This document shows, in pieces, positions 22,801-35,562 of a stretch of 64,000 nucleotides of DNA. Position numbers and translations under genes: made by a program. This DNA comes from Adineta vaga (taxonomy: Eukaryota; Rotifera). The DNA lies in NCBI GenBank assembly GCA_021613535.1, contig CP075496.1, forward strand, positions 11,966,001 through 12,030,000, given 5' to 3'. The notes beneath the pieces are model-generated. The model had not been told where the DNA came from and did not search any database. It worked only from the letters and a program-made list of their open reading frames with translations. Positions within the stretch are counted from its first letter, which is position 1, and each line of letters begins with the position of its first letter.

Positions 22801-25800
22801 GAATTCTAGAAGTTCTTTGGGATATGGCACATGAAGATCGTCTTAGCCGATATATGCTTGATCATATTCTTTATTCTCATTTACATATATTTAGTGAAGG
22901 TCGTTCACCTTACGATGGATTAAAACGTGATTATTGTTTAAAATGTGTAGCTGATTTACAACGTAAACAAGGTTGGCTTGTTCCAGCTATCAAACATTTA
23001 TATGATCTATTACGACATGATTCAACAAATACATTTAAACGTACAGATCAAGATCTGATTTCATTATTAGTTCAAAAACATGATTTAATATTTGCATTAA
23101 TTCAAAGTTTATCAACATGTCAATTAGATGTTTGGAAGAAAACTCAAGGACATGTCACAATTGATACATTAGTCGATGGTCGTTATACACATGAAGAATC
23201 GATTAAAAATCATTTAGATTTATTATCATTTCTATTAAAAAAAGGTAATCTATTTTTAATTTTAAAACGTGCTGAAGAATTATGGGATACATTGATATCC
23301 AATGAACATGTTAGTTCATTTGATCATGAACTTGGTTTGAATTGGTTTATTACATGTTCAGAAGATCTTAATCGAGATTCTCAAAAGACTCTATTTGAAG
23401 AACGTGTGGCTAAACTTGATCCAATTCATCTAACACCAAAAGGTATAAATTATTAAATTGAAGAAATTCATTTCATCGATTTCATCTTAAATTAGGTTAT
23501 GCGTGTTTTAAATTGTATTTTGAACGATGTGATTCAGAACGACGAAGTCAATCAAGAAATTTCGTTTATAATTCCAGTTCATCAGCATCAGTAAATGTAA
23601 GCGAATGAATAATTGCTTGGAATAAATTTCAAATTTGATTATATAGGATGCAACTACGGAATATTACGGTATTAATGAATTATGGAATATAATCTTATGT
23701 GTCAATAATGATAATTTAGCTAATGATGCAACTAGATTTTTACTTGAATTATATTATACAAAACAACCCAATCGTAGTCGTCGTACAACGGCTCAAATAC
23801 TTCATGAATATTTTCTTAAAGAAGTTTATAGACGTTTAAGTTATTTACTTAATACCGCTGTTCCGCCATCTACATCGTTAACAGATGAAATGGAAAAATT
23901 CTATAGATCTTTAAAGATTTATGGTGAACAATTTATTTCGACAGAACCGTATACAAATCAGTTATCAGATACAACTGAAATTGATAATGCTTTATGGTTA
24001 CAAAAAACAGAACGTCTATTAATGATAACTGAAGCATATATTCATCTTGTCGAACATGAACATTCTCCAACAGCACATATAGCATCATTTTATGGTTTAG
24101 AATATCAAATTAAAATTACTTTGGATGAATTTGGTAAAACAAATTGTTCCTATGATATTGTTACTGTGCATTCAAATGATACACTTGAAATGTTACGTAT
24201 ACGTCTTGGAGAATTTTATAAAGTTTTATCTTATGATATTCATATTTCCATACAAAATACTCGTCCATTACCACAATCATATGATCATTTTGGAACGAAT
24301 TCTAATGCTATACCGTTATCATATTCATCTAATAATCAATTGACAACTACGACAAATAACAATATTACTACTACTACTACTAATAATAATAATAATGTTC
24401 TGGATTCTCGATATAATTCAAAATATCTATATCAACTTCATATGACACCTGGAACACTTGTTTATATTAAAATCTTAGGTAATACATCAAATCAACCAAT
24501 AAGATCAATAAATTCTGAACCAAAACGTATTCATGTAAATGATTCATCCTATGTATCAACTATACGTAGAAGAAATAATCTTAATGCTAATGATGATATA
24601 ACACGTTTAGTACCATCGAATATGATGGCAGAAAATTTCAAAGTTTATGATATACTTTATAAATTATCTTTTTTAAATGATCAAACTATTCATCAACGTA
24701 TACGAAATCTTCTTTATCTGATGCGATCCGATAGTCGTATTCATGAGTTTCTCGATTTGCTTTCCACGCGTAGTACAAATACATACACAAGCGAAGAAGA
24801 AGAACAACAACAATCAACTGAAACGAATAATGATGAAAATAATCAATCAATAAATCTTCGACAAGCCATTGCACGTATACTTGATATCAATCATTATAGT
24901 TTCATTCAATTGTTATATAATCTTGAAATTTTGTCAAGTCGAATATTACCTCTATCAACAAATGATGGTATAAAACAAAGTTCAAAACTATTTCGACAAG
25001 ATTTTATTGAACACTCAGGAATCGATTCATTACTTCAATTACTTCATTCAATGGGTGATCGTATATCTGATGAATATGAATATTCTTTATGTGAAGAAAT
25101 ATCATTAATAATTCTACAACTTATTCAATTCCTTGTTTGTGGTAATAATAATCAATCCAATGATATTCTTTCATCATCTCTATCAATGCAAATATCACCA
25201 ATAGCATCATCACCGTTGCAAATATCTCAAACAGCAAATGATAATATACCTGAAACTATTGAATTAGATTTTCAAGGAACTATTGAACATTTGTCCTTCG
25301 AAACATTCGTTGAACAAATTCAACAATTAATTTTCTTATGTTGGGCAGCAGCAGCTGGAAATATACGATTACATGGACAAAATTTAACTATAAAAGAACA
25401 AGTGAAATTAGATCGTTATACATTATTACAGCAAATCAATACGAATGTTAAAAATCGAAGTAGTAGTAAAAGTTCTCTATCGAATGAATCATCACCGAAT
25501 AATAGTGAACATAGGACAGTACAATTTGGTATATGTGTAAAAACTAATTCACTTCTAACAATGGATAGTGAAATAGCAGAAAAATCAATTGAAATTATTA
25601 CATATTGCTTTGAAAAACGACCTGAATATATTGGTAAATATAAAATTTATTCCTATGTATTCATTTTATTAACATATTTGCTTCATTTTTCTAGCAACTT
25701 TTCTTGTTCAACCATTTTTTGCTGATTTTCTTTTGGAAATTCTAATTGGTACTCCTTCGCATTCAGTTCGTCAATGTGCATTACTGAATATAAATCGTTT

Positions 25801-28800
25801 ATGTAAAATTGAAACATCAACATATGATATTCGTTCAATTATTCATCAAATCTTATTAAAAGCTCGATTACCTTTGTGGTCATCATCTAGTAGTGGTACA
25901 CGTCATTCAAATCAAAAATTATTAGCACAATCAATTGAATATTTTGATTTACGTTGTCAATTAACTGAAAATTTAACGAAAGAACAACAAGAAATTCTTG
26001 ATATTAATGCAAAACAATTATTAACGAATGAATTCGAATGGTTATCAACATATACGGTATCATTATCATCGAATGAATTACGTTCGATTGATAATATTCT
26101 TTTCATGGGACATTTAAAATTCATTCGAACATTATTAACTTGTGAAAATATTGATAAAAATGAACTTGGACAGGAATTTATTCGATTACTTATTGATCAA
26201 TTCTTATTTCCAGCATCAAAACGAATGTCATTATCCATTGTACCATCGAATAATGAAAATGATTCAAATGATGATTATACATGTGAACCGAAATGTTCAA
26301 CAAACGAAAGTCGACAAGCAGCTTATGATGTACTTGTAGAATTAGTTCGTCATTGTCAAGAAAATTTAAAACTTGTTATTGATAATTTAATTAATCTTCA
26401 TCATCGACCTTTACTTGAAAAACAAACGGAATGGGAAGTAAGTTAGAATTCATTCAACTATTTATCAAAATAGATCAATTTGATTTTCTTCTAGTTTATG
26501 CCACAAGTTAGTCCTCGAGCTAATTGTGGATTAGTTGGTCTTCATAATGGTATGTACATACAAGTATAGTCATAAGATTAGTTTTATTTCGTTTTTTTTA
26601 TTCAGGTGGTGCAACTTGTTATATGAATTCTATACTTCAACAATTATATATGTTACCTCAAATATCTGAATATATCTTAAGTGTACATGATGATGGTGAA
26701 AATGGTAAAATTGATGGTGATTCAGGTCTATTCTATCAACTTCAACAAGTTTTTGGTCATTTATTGGAAAGTAAAATGCAGTATTATTCACCTGAATCAT
26801 TATGGAAAGTATTTCGTTTATGGGGTCAAGAAATAAATGTTCGTGAACAACAAGATGCTTTTGATTTTTTTACTGCAATGACTGATCAAATTGATGAATA
26901 TTTAAAAAGTATTAAACAAGAAGAAGTCTTCCATAAACAATTCGAAGGTATATTTTGTAATCAAATGATTTGTACAAATGGATGCAATCATCGATATGAA
27001 GGTGAAGAAAAATTTATGGCTTTAAATGTCGCTGTTAAAGTTGATTCACTTAATGAATCACTGAATCAATTTGTTAAAGGCGAAGTACTCGATGGAAATA
27101 ATGCGGTAAAGAGTTTTTTTTTCTTTTGGTAATTGTAACATATCGTATGTTTCTAGTATTTCTGTGAGAAATGTCAAGAAAAACGAAGAACAATTAAACG
27201 ATTATGTGTTAAAAAATTACCACCATTGTTATGTATACAAATGAAACGTTTTGGTTTCGATTGGGAAAATAATCGAGCTTTAAAATTTGATGATTATTTT
27301 AAATTTCCACTCGTACTGAATATGGAACCTTATACATTAGATGGTGTTAATAAACGTGAAAGTTTTATTGAACATGATAGTTTAATTACAGATACAAACA
27401 TGAATTCCAATACTCAATTATTTAATTCAGCAGCAACAACAACAACAACAAGTTCAGGTAAGAAAATAACCTTTGTTCATAGTTGTTTGATCTAAATAGA
27501 AATCTTCTCGTATTCTTTTAGTTGGTGATCATGTTTCATTATCTCGAACACCTTCATCATTAAATAATTCTTCGACATCAATGTCAACAATAAATTATGA
27601 ATTGATTGGTATTGTCATTCATTCTGGTCAAGCAAATGCTGGTCATTATTATTCATTTATCAAAGATACACGTGGTCGTTATTCAAATAATAGAAATCAA
27701 TGGTATCGTTTTAATGATACAAATGTTGAAGAAATTCAATTAACTGAACAGATGCTTGAAGAAGAATGTTTTGGTGGAACATTTCGTGCACAAAAAGATA
27801 ATCAAAATTATTCATCAGAAGAACGAATACGTTTTTGGAATGCCTATATACTTATCTATCAATGTATTGAACCATTAAAACTACTTCCACCACCATCATC
27901 ATCAAGTCTAACTCGTTTACCATCACGTCATCGTCGTACTTCACGTACAAATCAACGTGATTCATTATCTCAATTAGCTGATCTAGTTGTTCAAAGTGAA
28001 CATGATGATTTATTTCAAATCAAAAAATCTCTCATACCTTCACGTGTTCTTGCATGTGTCAAAGATGAAAATCTTGAATTTCTTAAAAATCGTGATACAT
28101 ATTGTGATGATTATTTTCGTTTCATCTACAATCTATCGGCAACATGTTTCGATGATATGAGTTCGATCAATACCATTGACTCTTTTGAATTGTGTACGAA
28201 ATTAGCATTAAATTTTCTGTTCAATACACATCTTCGTACACATCGTCGTTTACGTAAGGATACTCTTCAAGAATGGGTACAATTAATGGCACGTCTTTTT
28301 ACAAAGAATTCTTTATCATGTAAGATTTTTTATGATTTAATCTTTGAGAAAAAAGAAGATGGTTTAAAATTATATTTACTTGATTGTCCAATTTATGAAG
28401 TTCGACAAGTATTCGAACAAATATGTGAACATGTTCTTCAAGCAAGTTATTTACATAGTGATCAGCAAAAAAATATGGAATTATTTATCGAACAATTGGT
28501 TCACTTATTAGATAAATCAGTTGTTGAACAAATTAAACAATCACAAATCTATTTTCAATTGATTTATGGTTATGCTAATATGAATAGAATATCTATTGAA
28601 TCTTTATTAAAATTAAATACATTTACACGTTTAATGAATTTCTTACTAGGCGAAAGTATTGATAATAGACGATGGAGTTCTGGTCAAGCAAAAGAATTCG
28701 GAATTATCCATGAAATCATTGCAACACTAGCATTGATTTGCTTTGAATCCAATGGCAATCCTATTGAAGAACATGTCAATATTATGAATGATATGAAGAT

Positions 28801-29703
28801 TTATTTTACAGGACAATGGTCGAAGCGATATTTAAGAGAAATTTGTTATGCATTTCAAGAAATATCTACAGCACAATTAACACGAACACTGCAAATAATG
28901 GAAATATTAGCAAAAGATAATGAACAATTTTCAGAACAAATTATTCGAAATATTTTAATGTCTATTAGTCAAGCACATACTAATGATTTGAAATCTTTAT
29001 TCAAGTTATTTAGTCATATATTAGTAAGTTAATTTTGAGATAATAGATCTAGAAATTAGATGTCAACTATGAATAACAAGAAGGGTTTTCAGATTCATTC
29101 ATATTGTTTACATAGAATCAAACATGTATTTTTGTTGTTTTAGTTAATAGAAGATTCGCTTCAAACAATTCGTCTTCAATTAGCATTCGAAGGTATTAAT
29201 GAACCAGATGAAAATGATAATTCTCAAAGCATTAGTGGACTCTATTCACTAATTCAAACAAGTATCGAAACAGAACAACGTCGTGCTTATCAAACAGTTA
29301 AATTTCTCATCTCATTATCAAATAGGTATGTGATTTGTATATCATCATACGTATCTTTGAACTTTTGCTTTTGATTTTTAGAAATAGTATCTGTCGAGAT
29401 TACTTTTCTTCGACAGCTCCTCAATGGGAAACTGCTATAACTTGGCTAAAACAACAAATGCATACATCACATCAATGGTCACCAGCACAAAATATTTCTA
29501 ATGAAGATACTGATGGACGATCATTTCAACGTACACGAAGTGCACAATTTACTTTAGAACAAGCTCAATCAATCCTAAGAAAAACGACAACAAATATATC
29601 AACTGGAAATATTCATCATGATTTATCAGCAAATGAATCCCTGGAATCCAATGATAACAATAGTCAATCATCATCACAATCAACATTAGTCGGTATTGAC
29701 TAA
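19864..29703 (+). CDS. USP24: Giant ubiquitin carboxyl-terminal hydrolase, USP24 type
   Basis: This is a complete gene of roughly 2,500 residues (human USP24 about 2,600), split by many short introns and one of about 520 nt (22026-22544). It removes ubiquitin from substrates as a cysteine protease. It opens with a UBA domain ([13 protein letters not shown]...[10 protein letters not shown]). A long alpha-solenoid follows, and a region with poly-Asn/Thr and a ubiquitin-like segment near 24060-24470. The catalytic domain has the Cys box [16 protein letters not shown] (Cys codon 26617-26619), zinc-ribbon cysteines (CTNGC and CEKC), [11 protein letters not shown], the His box [12 protein letters not shown] (His codon 27644-27646) and WYRFNDTNV (27713-27718). 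All catalytic residues are intact. The C-terminal helical region ends at 29703. The closest paralogue families (USP9X, USP34) fit less well at the UBA and Cys box. Confidence 0.95.
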
Positions 29704-30295
29704 TTCATTCAAATTTCAATATGAAAAAACACTCTTCGATTTCTTGCCTGTGTGTGTGAATGCGTGCTAAAACTTATTTTTATATACATGTAACTGATAT
29801 GAATTATCTTGTGATTGTATCTTTTTCTTCTCATCGATTGAGAACAACCCATTTCGTTGATCCTTTTTTTCTACTAATACTTTTTTTTTGTCTACATTAC
29901 TTTTCATATTGAATATACCAGAATACTACAAACCCAGTGCATATCTGTAATGTGCATAATCTTAAATGATGTTCTGTGCATGCGATATATTTTTTGTTAT
30001 ATAAAAATAAATAATCAATCTATTTTATTTTGAATCAGAAAATATATCGGAAGAAAAGACTGCAGTTTGGTATTTCTTCCAACAAAAAGAATTTTCGCCA
30101 CATTTCTCCTTAGAATATATTTTTCGAGTGGAAATCGTTGTAAATACTCATTCAGTATTGTTCTGTCTTCTTCTGTTACAATTACAAAACAGGTAAGCAG
30201 TTTGTTTCACTTTTGAATGTCACTTTCTTAAATTTTCCATTTAATAACCAGAATGTTGCTTGAAATGTTCATGCAAATAAAGGCACAATTTTTCG

Positions 30296-30313
30296 ATTGA
30301 TACATGTATCAAT
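30296..30313. repeat. 18-bp perfect palindrome
   Basis: The sequence centred on ACATGT reads identically on both strands over 18 bp. It is isolated, in non-coding DNA, and could be a protein-binding site or chance. Confidence 0.6.
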
Positions 30314-31909
30314 GGCTCAGTTACCAGCACAGTGTAGACAAAGTAGAGTGTGTAGGATATCTATGGAGAAAAAATTGATTTATGAAAAGATTCCTCAATT
30401 TCATAAACTGATCTAATGGTCATACATTCTATCTTTCCCAGTGTCAGTGGGAACAAATCAACTGTCCTTTCAAATGATTTATTTCTAATCCTTTCTGAGA
30501 AATATATTGTATCTATTCCATTACTATGGTCATTATTTTATTTCTATTTCTTTTATTGTCTTTCTTCTTTACAAATATATAAATGCGATTAAACACTCTA
30601 AAAATTTTGATGTTTTACCGAACGATTTTAAGATATTCACACCCATACTCGAGTAGCGAGTAGATATTTTTTAAAGAAGTAGCTGTGTTATAAAGAGGTG
30701 ACTATTGAACTTTCTCGAAACACTCGCCATCTTTCGAATTCTAACTGTCAGTTGCAACAGGAATAACTATCTTTAAATCAATCTTGTCAGTGAACTGATA
30801 AAAAGAATGTAGTTGAGTGATTTTCTAGATGATAAATTTATCGAAAGTATTACAGTTGATAGATGAATGATGATAAGAATGGCTATACCACAGATTGAAT
30901 GCAAATACAAAATATCTCAACAAACTGAATATACATTATTTAAGGTAAGTATTATTAGAATAAGATTGAATTGATATTTAAAGTTACATATCTATGTCAA
31001 TAATACCGGAAGTAAAATGCAAGTCAACAGTTTTTCTTTTCAAGTCGATACTAAAAATATCGTCAATCAATAACAATAATGAATCATTTGTATCTCTTCA
31101 ACCTCTTCTTCTCTTTCATATTTATTCAAGCCGATCAAATAAACAATGCCCTTGCAATCGTCAATAAACATTCACTCTTCACCATCTTCTCATTTATTTA
31201 ATAGAATAACAAAAGAAAAGATGATCGATGTTCTCCTTTACAGCCATGCAAAAAAACAAGTGTTCCATGATGAATCGATCGATAGTTAACAAACGTTTCT
31301 TCTTCATTCTTTGATACAACTGACGTAGCCATCAAAAGAAGAAAAAAAAGACCGGTCAAAGATAACAGATCAAGACGAATATGGTGTGTGCTCTGTATGA
31401 CTTCTTCCTTTTTTGTTTTCACGTACAAGGGAAGAAAAACAAAAACTGTCGAACTGTTTGTTGGCAAGAACGAGGACATGGAGACTATTCACAACTGAAA
31501 TCCATTGGGAAGGAAAAAACAGATCTACATGAATTGCATACTAATGAAAAGAAACAGAACATGATCTCCTCCTTTTATTAATTTGCGAGATTAAATCTAA
31601 AAAAATGCATCTCGTATTGTGAACTAATATTCAGAATACATTGTAGACAATCATGTCTATTCAGTGTTGAAATTATCATAGCAAATGAAACATCAAATTG
31701 TAATGCATTTATTCTTTCGTCAACATTTATTATTCATCAAACATCTCGAATTCTTTAATTTGACAAGTCAAGGTTGTTTTCTTTGCCAAAAATATTTCTC
31801 GCATATGTTGCTGATTAATCAATTCGATATATGCGAACATGTAGGAAGATTTTTACTAACAATGTTATGATATTTCGATGAGTAATCAAGAGATAGAAAA
31901 ACAATTGCG

Positions 31910-31928
31910 TATATATATATATATATAT
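31910..31928. repeat. TA dinucleotide microsatellite
   Basis: Simple TA repeat in intergenic DNA. Confidence 0.8.
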
Positions 31929-32638
31929 TCTACTATGATTGAATACTATGAAAGATCTAATTTGATTAGAAATATGTATATAAACGACTAGCATAAGAAA
32001 TTGAAAATCAATATGGTGAGGATTCATGTCAATTCATTTCTTTTTCTTTTAAATATTTGTGTAATCGTATGATTTAATCACATCTGGTTTTTTGTTCAAG
32101 TGTTTCTTACTTTCCGGTATATTGAATTAATCGAATGAACAAACGTACTGATCAAATTTCTTTATCATATATCCGATTCATTTCTTAAGATGAAAAGTTT
32201 TAACATGTGCTTTTCATCAAACGATGCAATTGACTATCTTACTACGTTGATCATTGGTATACATCTTGTCAGATTCGACATCATCATGTCAGTCATGAAA
32301 ACAAAACAGAAACCTGTTTCTTTTTTCTTTGACTCCCGGTGGGATGTAAAAAACGACAAGTCCGATATATTTGTCTTCTAGACATTATTCACTAGAAGAA
32401 TTTATTCGAATAACCGACCCCTCGACAATTCGTACATATTATTCTATATCCTCACAACAAAAGAAAAGAATTGGATAAATGTGTCTTTCTTCTCTTATTT
32501 ACAGACGACGTTCCAACGATTTTCTTTTGCTGGATATTTTAAACAAGCTCATACGCACTAGCTAAACTATCTCCGTATAGGCTGATTCACTTTTTTTCAG
32601 GCAATCATTCTCTAGCGCTTTCTTTCTTTCTCTTCGCT

Positions 32639-32671
32639 TCTCTTCTCTTCTCTTCTCTTCTCTTCTTTTCT
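32639..32671. repeat. TCTTC pentanucleotide tract
   Basis: Pyrimidine-only tract of near-perfect TCTTC/TCTCT units about 130 bp upstream of the claudin-like start codon. Such tracts can act as promoter elements or splice-acceptor tracts; either would be inference. Confidence 0.7.
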
Positions 32672-32803
32672 TTTCTATCTTCTTGCAGGGAGAAAATATA
32701 GAAGAATAGTGAAGTCATTCTTCATATATTTGCATCCGACGTCGGTCATTCTATTTCTGATTTACTGATTTACATTTACATACAATCAACTAACGAAATC
32801 ATC

Positions 32804-33445
32804 ATGACTGCACTTCGTGTTTTTCCATTCATTGGCGCTGTTATTGCTATTGGTGCACTTGTCTTATCCATTATTGGTGTTTCAACAACATATTGGTTTT
32901 CTGCTGCTACAATACATTCAGGTAAAGATAAACCAAAAGTGAAAGAAAATGTGCAATTTAAATGATTAGGTCTTTGGCAAACCTGTGGTATTACTGGTTG
33001 TGCACGACGAGATGGCGGTCAAGCAGCACCTATTGCTCTTGCAGTATGTATTAAATGACTTGTTAACATTTTATTCTCTATATTTTATATTTTAGGCAGT
33101 CATTGCTATTGGTGTTGCCGCTATTTTGGCCATTTTTAGTGGTTTAGCACGTAACAAATCTGATGCTGGAAATAACACAGCTCGTCTCTGTGGTGTTATC
33201 GCAGTCATTCTTCTCTTTTCAAGTGGTATTCTTATTGCTGCCTCACTTTATACATTTGTCAACGCAGTCAATGTTACTGGATATTCATTTACACTTATGA
33301 CTATTGCTCAATTCTTGAGCTTTCTTGCAGCTATGCTTGTCGCTCACTGGATGGTAATAAATTGAGATCATTTGAATCAGAATGCATACATTTTAATTTT
33401 ATTCTCATTTCTTTTTAGGGACATTCATTTACTGTCATCAGTTAG
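32804..33445 (+). CDS. Claudin/PMP22-type four-transmembrane protein
   Basis: Four exons (32804-32921, 32970-33043, 33096-33353, 33419-33445) close exactly to 158 residues. Four hydrophobic segments are visible, starting VFPFIGAVIAIGALVLSIIG. The first extracellular loop carries the family signature W...GLW-x2-C-x4-C (TTYWF, then SGLWQTCGITGC). Claudins and PMP22/EMP relatives build or regulate cell junctions and membrane domains. The protein is short for a claudin, and its C-terminus (HSFTVIS) has no obvious PDZ ligand. The exact subfamily is not determined. Confidence 0.8.
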
Positions 33446-34431
33446 ATGATTCAACTAAAAGATGAAATAATTCAAGAAGAAACTATGTTACATATTGGAA
33501 AGCTAGAACATTAATAGCTTACTATCATTTCTTTTTCTTTTGTTTTATTCGTACTTTATCGAAAAAAAGTTGTTTTTGTTTGTTTCGGTAATTCCTTTTC
33601 TTTTTCTCTTTGCTATTACATCTAACTCAGCTAGAAAAATATATATTCTTGTCTCATTGTGTGTGTTTGACTATTGTGTGTGTGTATTGTTCTGTTTGTT
33701 ATATTATTGAAAATATAGAACATATACATCTATATACATATATTTATATTCATATGAAAAGAAGGGTTTGATAATATTGATTTCTGTAGAAAATGTATTT
33801 CCGATTCTGCTTTCTTTGACAAAGGAAGAATCTAAGGTCATCGGGTATGAATAAGTTCTGATCTATCGAATGTTAGCTATAGTAAACTGATTTCTAGATG
33901 ATTTGTTGCGATTGGTAAAGGACATATATATGCACTCAAAGACAATTCAATGCAAATTACATATTTATAGAAACGTTTGGTGCACTTAATTAGTATCATA
34001 AATTATGTTTAACATAGAATATCTAAGGACGAAAAGAACAATCAATTCAATCAACGGAAGTCAAATCATAATTAGTACTATTTCATTTCAAATGTATCTA
34101 ATACATATATTTTGATAATATTAAACAACACATGATATAGATTAACTTTCGAATATAGAAATGAATAATATCTCCCATATAGAGTTCATTGAGAAGAGCA
34201 CATGGGAATTGAACACAAACGTACTCTATTTAATTACGGAAAGTCATCGATTAACTTTCACGGATATTGACTATTTCTTTTTCTTTTTTTTTCTGTCTAA
34301 CAACAGTACGAATAAGTTATTCTCATGGGAAATATGAATCACTCATTTTTCTTTTCAACATCATTTGAATTCGATAGATATTTTGATAAAAAAAAAGTCA
34401 ATATATAATAACCTATTTAAAAGAAAAGTCT
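33446..34431. other. Convergent intergenic region
   Basis: This is 986 bp of AT-rich DNA holding the 3' UTR of the claudin-like gene (with TG-rich stretches near 33650-33690) and the 3' flank of the minus-strand glycosyltransferase. Nothing else is recognised. Confidence 0.4.
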
Positions 34432-35562
34432 TTAGCACATAACCCAATCTTGATGATCTTTTGGTCGACAAGTTTTTGGACAAATTGAAGATGTTAAATC
34501 CGTATTTTCTTCAGTTGTATTAGTACAACATGTTCTGATGCATCCTAAGAAACAATGCACATTCATTCGTTGAGAAAGATATGGACGTCCACCAAATTGA
34601 CGACAAAAATAACTATCAAACGATAACGCTGACTGTTTTACTTTTTCCCATACAAAATGTCCCAGAAATGTTTGATCACCTGAACCATTATATCTCTTAG
34701 CTACGGATGGTATTAATACAGGAAGAAATGTATCAAACAGAAAGCGACGAGCACGTACAGTAGCTGCACCCCAAAGACCACCTAATATAGGTATTCCATG
34801 TTGTTTATGATCACGTAAAATATGAAAGATATATTTTTCAGATTCATCGGATAACCACAAATCTAACGTTTCCGTTTCACGTCGAATTATTGGCGAATCA
34901 AGATCACGTGAAAGACAGTAATCAACAAATGGATCAAATACTGGAAGAAAACGCCACATTTTTCCTGGCAAATATTTTAATATTGATTTACCAAACATAG
35001 GTAAATTCGTTACATTGCATACATCCACATTATCAAAACTAAGTATATAATCACGTTGAGCTTTCGTACTACCAGTAAAATCCGTATAAATCCGTATAAT
35101 CCATTCTGGAAGTAATTCATTTACTTCTTTAACTAATGGTTCTAAAAACGGAATGATACTTGTATTCCATGTAAACATTGGATTATCTGTATATTTTGAT
35201 GCGGTACCATAGACTGAAAGAGTAATGACTTTTTGATGTGGTCCACGTTTGTCCGATCGAATACTACATAAAGATCGATTCCATCGAACAAAATCTTCAT
35301 AAGTATAGAGAGGTTGACATGAAGAATCATTTGATGATTTTTCACATCGTTTATTATTATCATTATTAACTTTAGGTAATTTGTGCGGAAGAGATTTTCT
35401 TATTGGAAGCAAACGATTCACAGATAAAATGAACAATAAACACACAATTGTACAACAATTTACTAGGAAAAAATGTCGTCTTCCACATATACGACGACGA
35501 AGACGACCAATCATTTTTGTTGAGTTTCGTTTTACTATCAACCATTTCTTCAACATGATCAA
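34432..35562 (-). CDS. Type II membrane protein, putative DxD glycosyltransferase
   Basis: A single uninterrupted frame of 376 residues, unusual here because most neighbours are cut by introns. It has a basic cytosolic N-terminus and one membrane anchor (FFLVNCCTIVCLLFILSV). The luminal domain contains PGKMWRFLPVFDP, VDYCLSRDLDSPIIRRE and HILRDHKQHGIPILGGLWG. The RDLDS segment is a DxD-like motif, and the arrangement recalls an uncharacterised glycosyltransferase-like family that I recall from bacteria and some marine invertebrates. Donor and acceptor are unknown. The C-terminus has a cysteine cluster (CFLGCIRTCC). A Golgi location is likely from topology. Assignment rests on motif resemblance only. 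Confidence 0.6.
   Translation of the reverse strand: MIMLKKWLIVKRNSTKMIGRLRRRICGRRHFFLVNCCTIVCLLFILSVNRLLPIRKSLPHKLPKVNNDNNKRCEKSSNDSSCQPLYTYEDFVRWNRSLCSIRSDKRGPHQKVITLSVYGTASKYTDNPMFTWNTSIIPFLEPLVKEVNELLPEWIIRIYTDFTGSTKAQRDYILSFDNVDVCNVTNLPMFGKSILKYLPGKMWRFLPVFDPFVDYCLSRDLDSPIIRRETETLDLWLSDESEKYIFHILRDHKQHGIPILGGLWGAATVRARRFLFDTFLPVLIPSVAKRYNGSGDQTFLGHFVWEKVKQSALSFDSYFCRQFGGRPYLSQRMNVHCFLGCIRTCCTNTTEENTDLTSSICPKTCRPKDHQDWVMC

Larger units (their letters stand above)
29704..32803. other. Intergenic region after USP24
   Basis: This is 3.1 kb with the USP24 3' UTR (AATAAA near 30007), an 18-bp perfect palindrome at 30296-30313, a TA microsatellite (31910-31928) and a TCTTC pentanucleotide tract just upstream of the claudin-like gene. 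Overlapping short frames on both strands at 31.2-31.9 kb show no conserved features. No gene is called. Confidence 0.5.

Noticed and set aside
31198-31581. Overlapping open frames on both strands (93 aa minus, 66 aa plus) with hydrophobic stretches
   Set aside because: No family motif, no acceptor or donor context, and composition matches flanking non-coding DNA.
29704-32803. rRNA, tRNA or CRISPR-like array in the larger gene-free regions
   Set aside because: No T-loop consensus, rRNA core sequence or regularly spaced repeats were noticed in this or the other gene-free stretches by eye.
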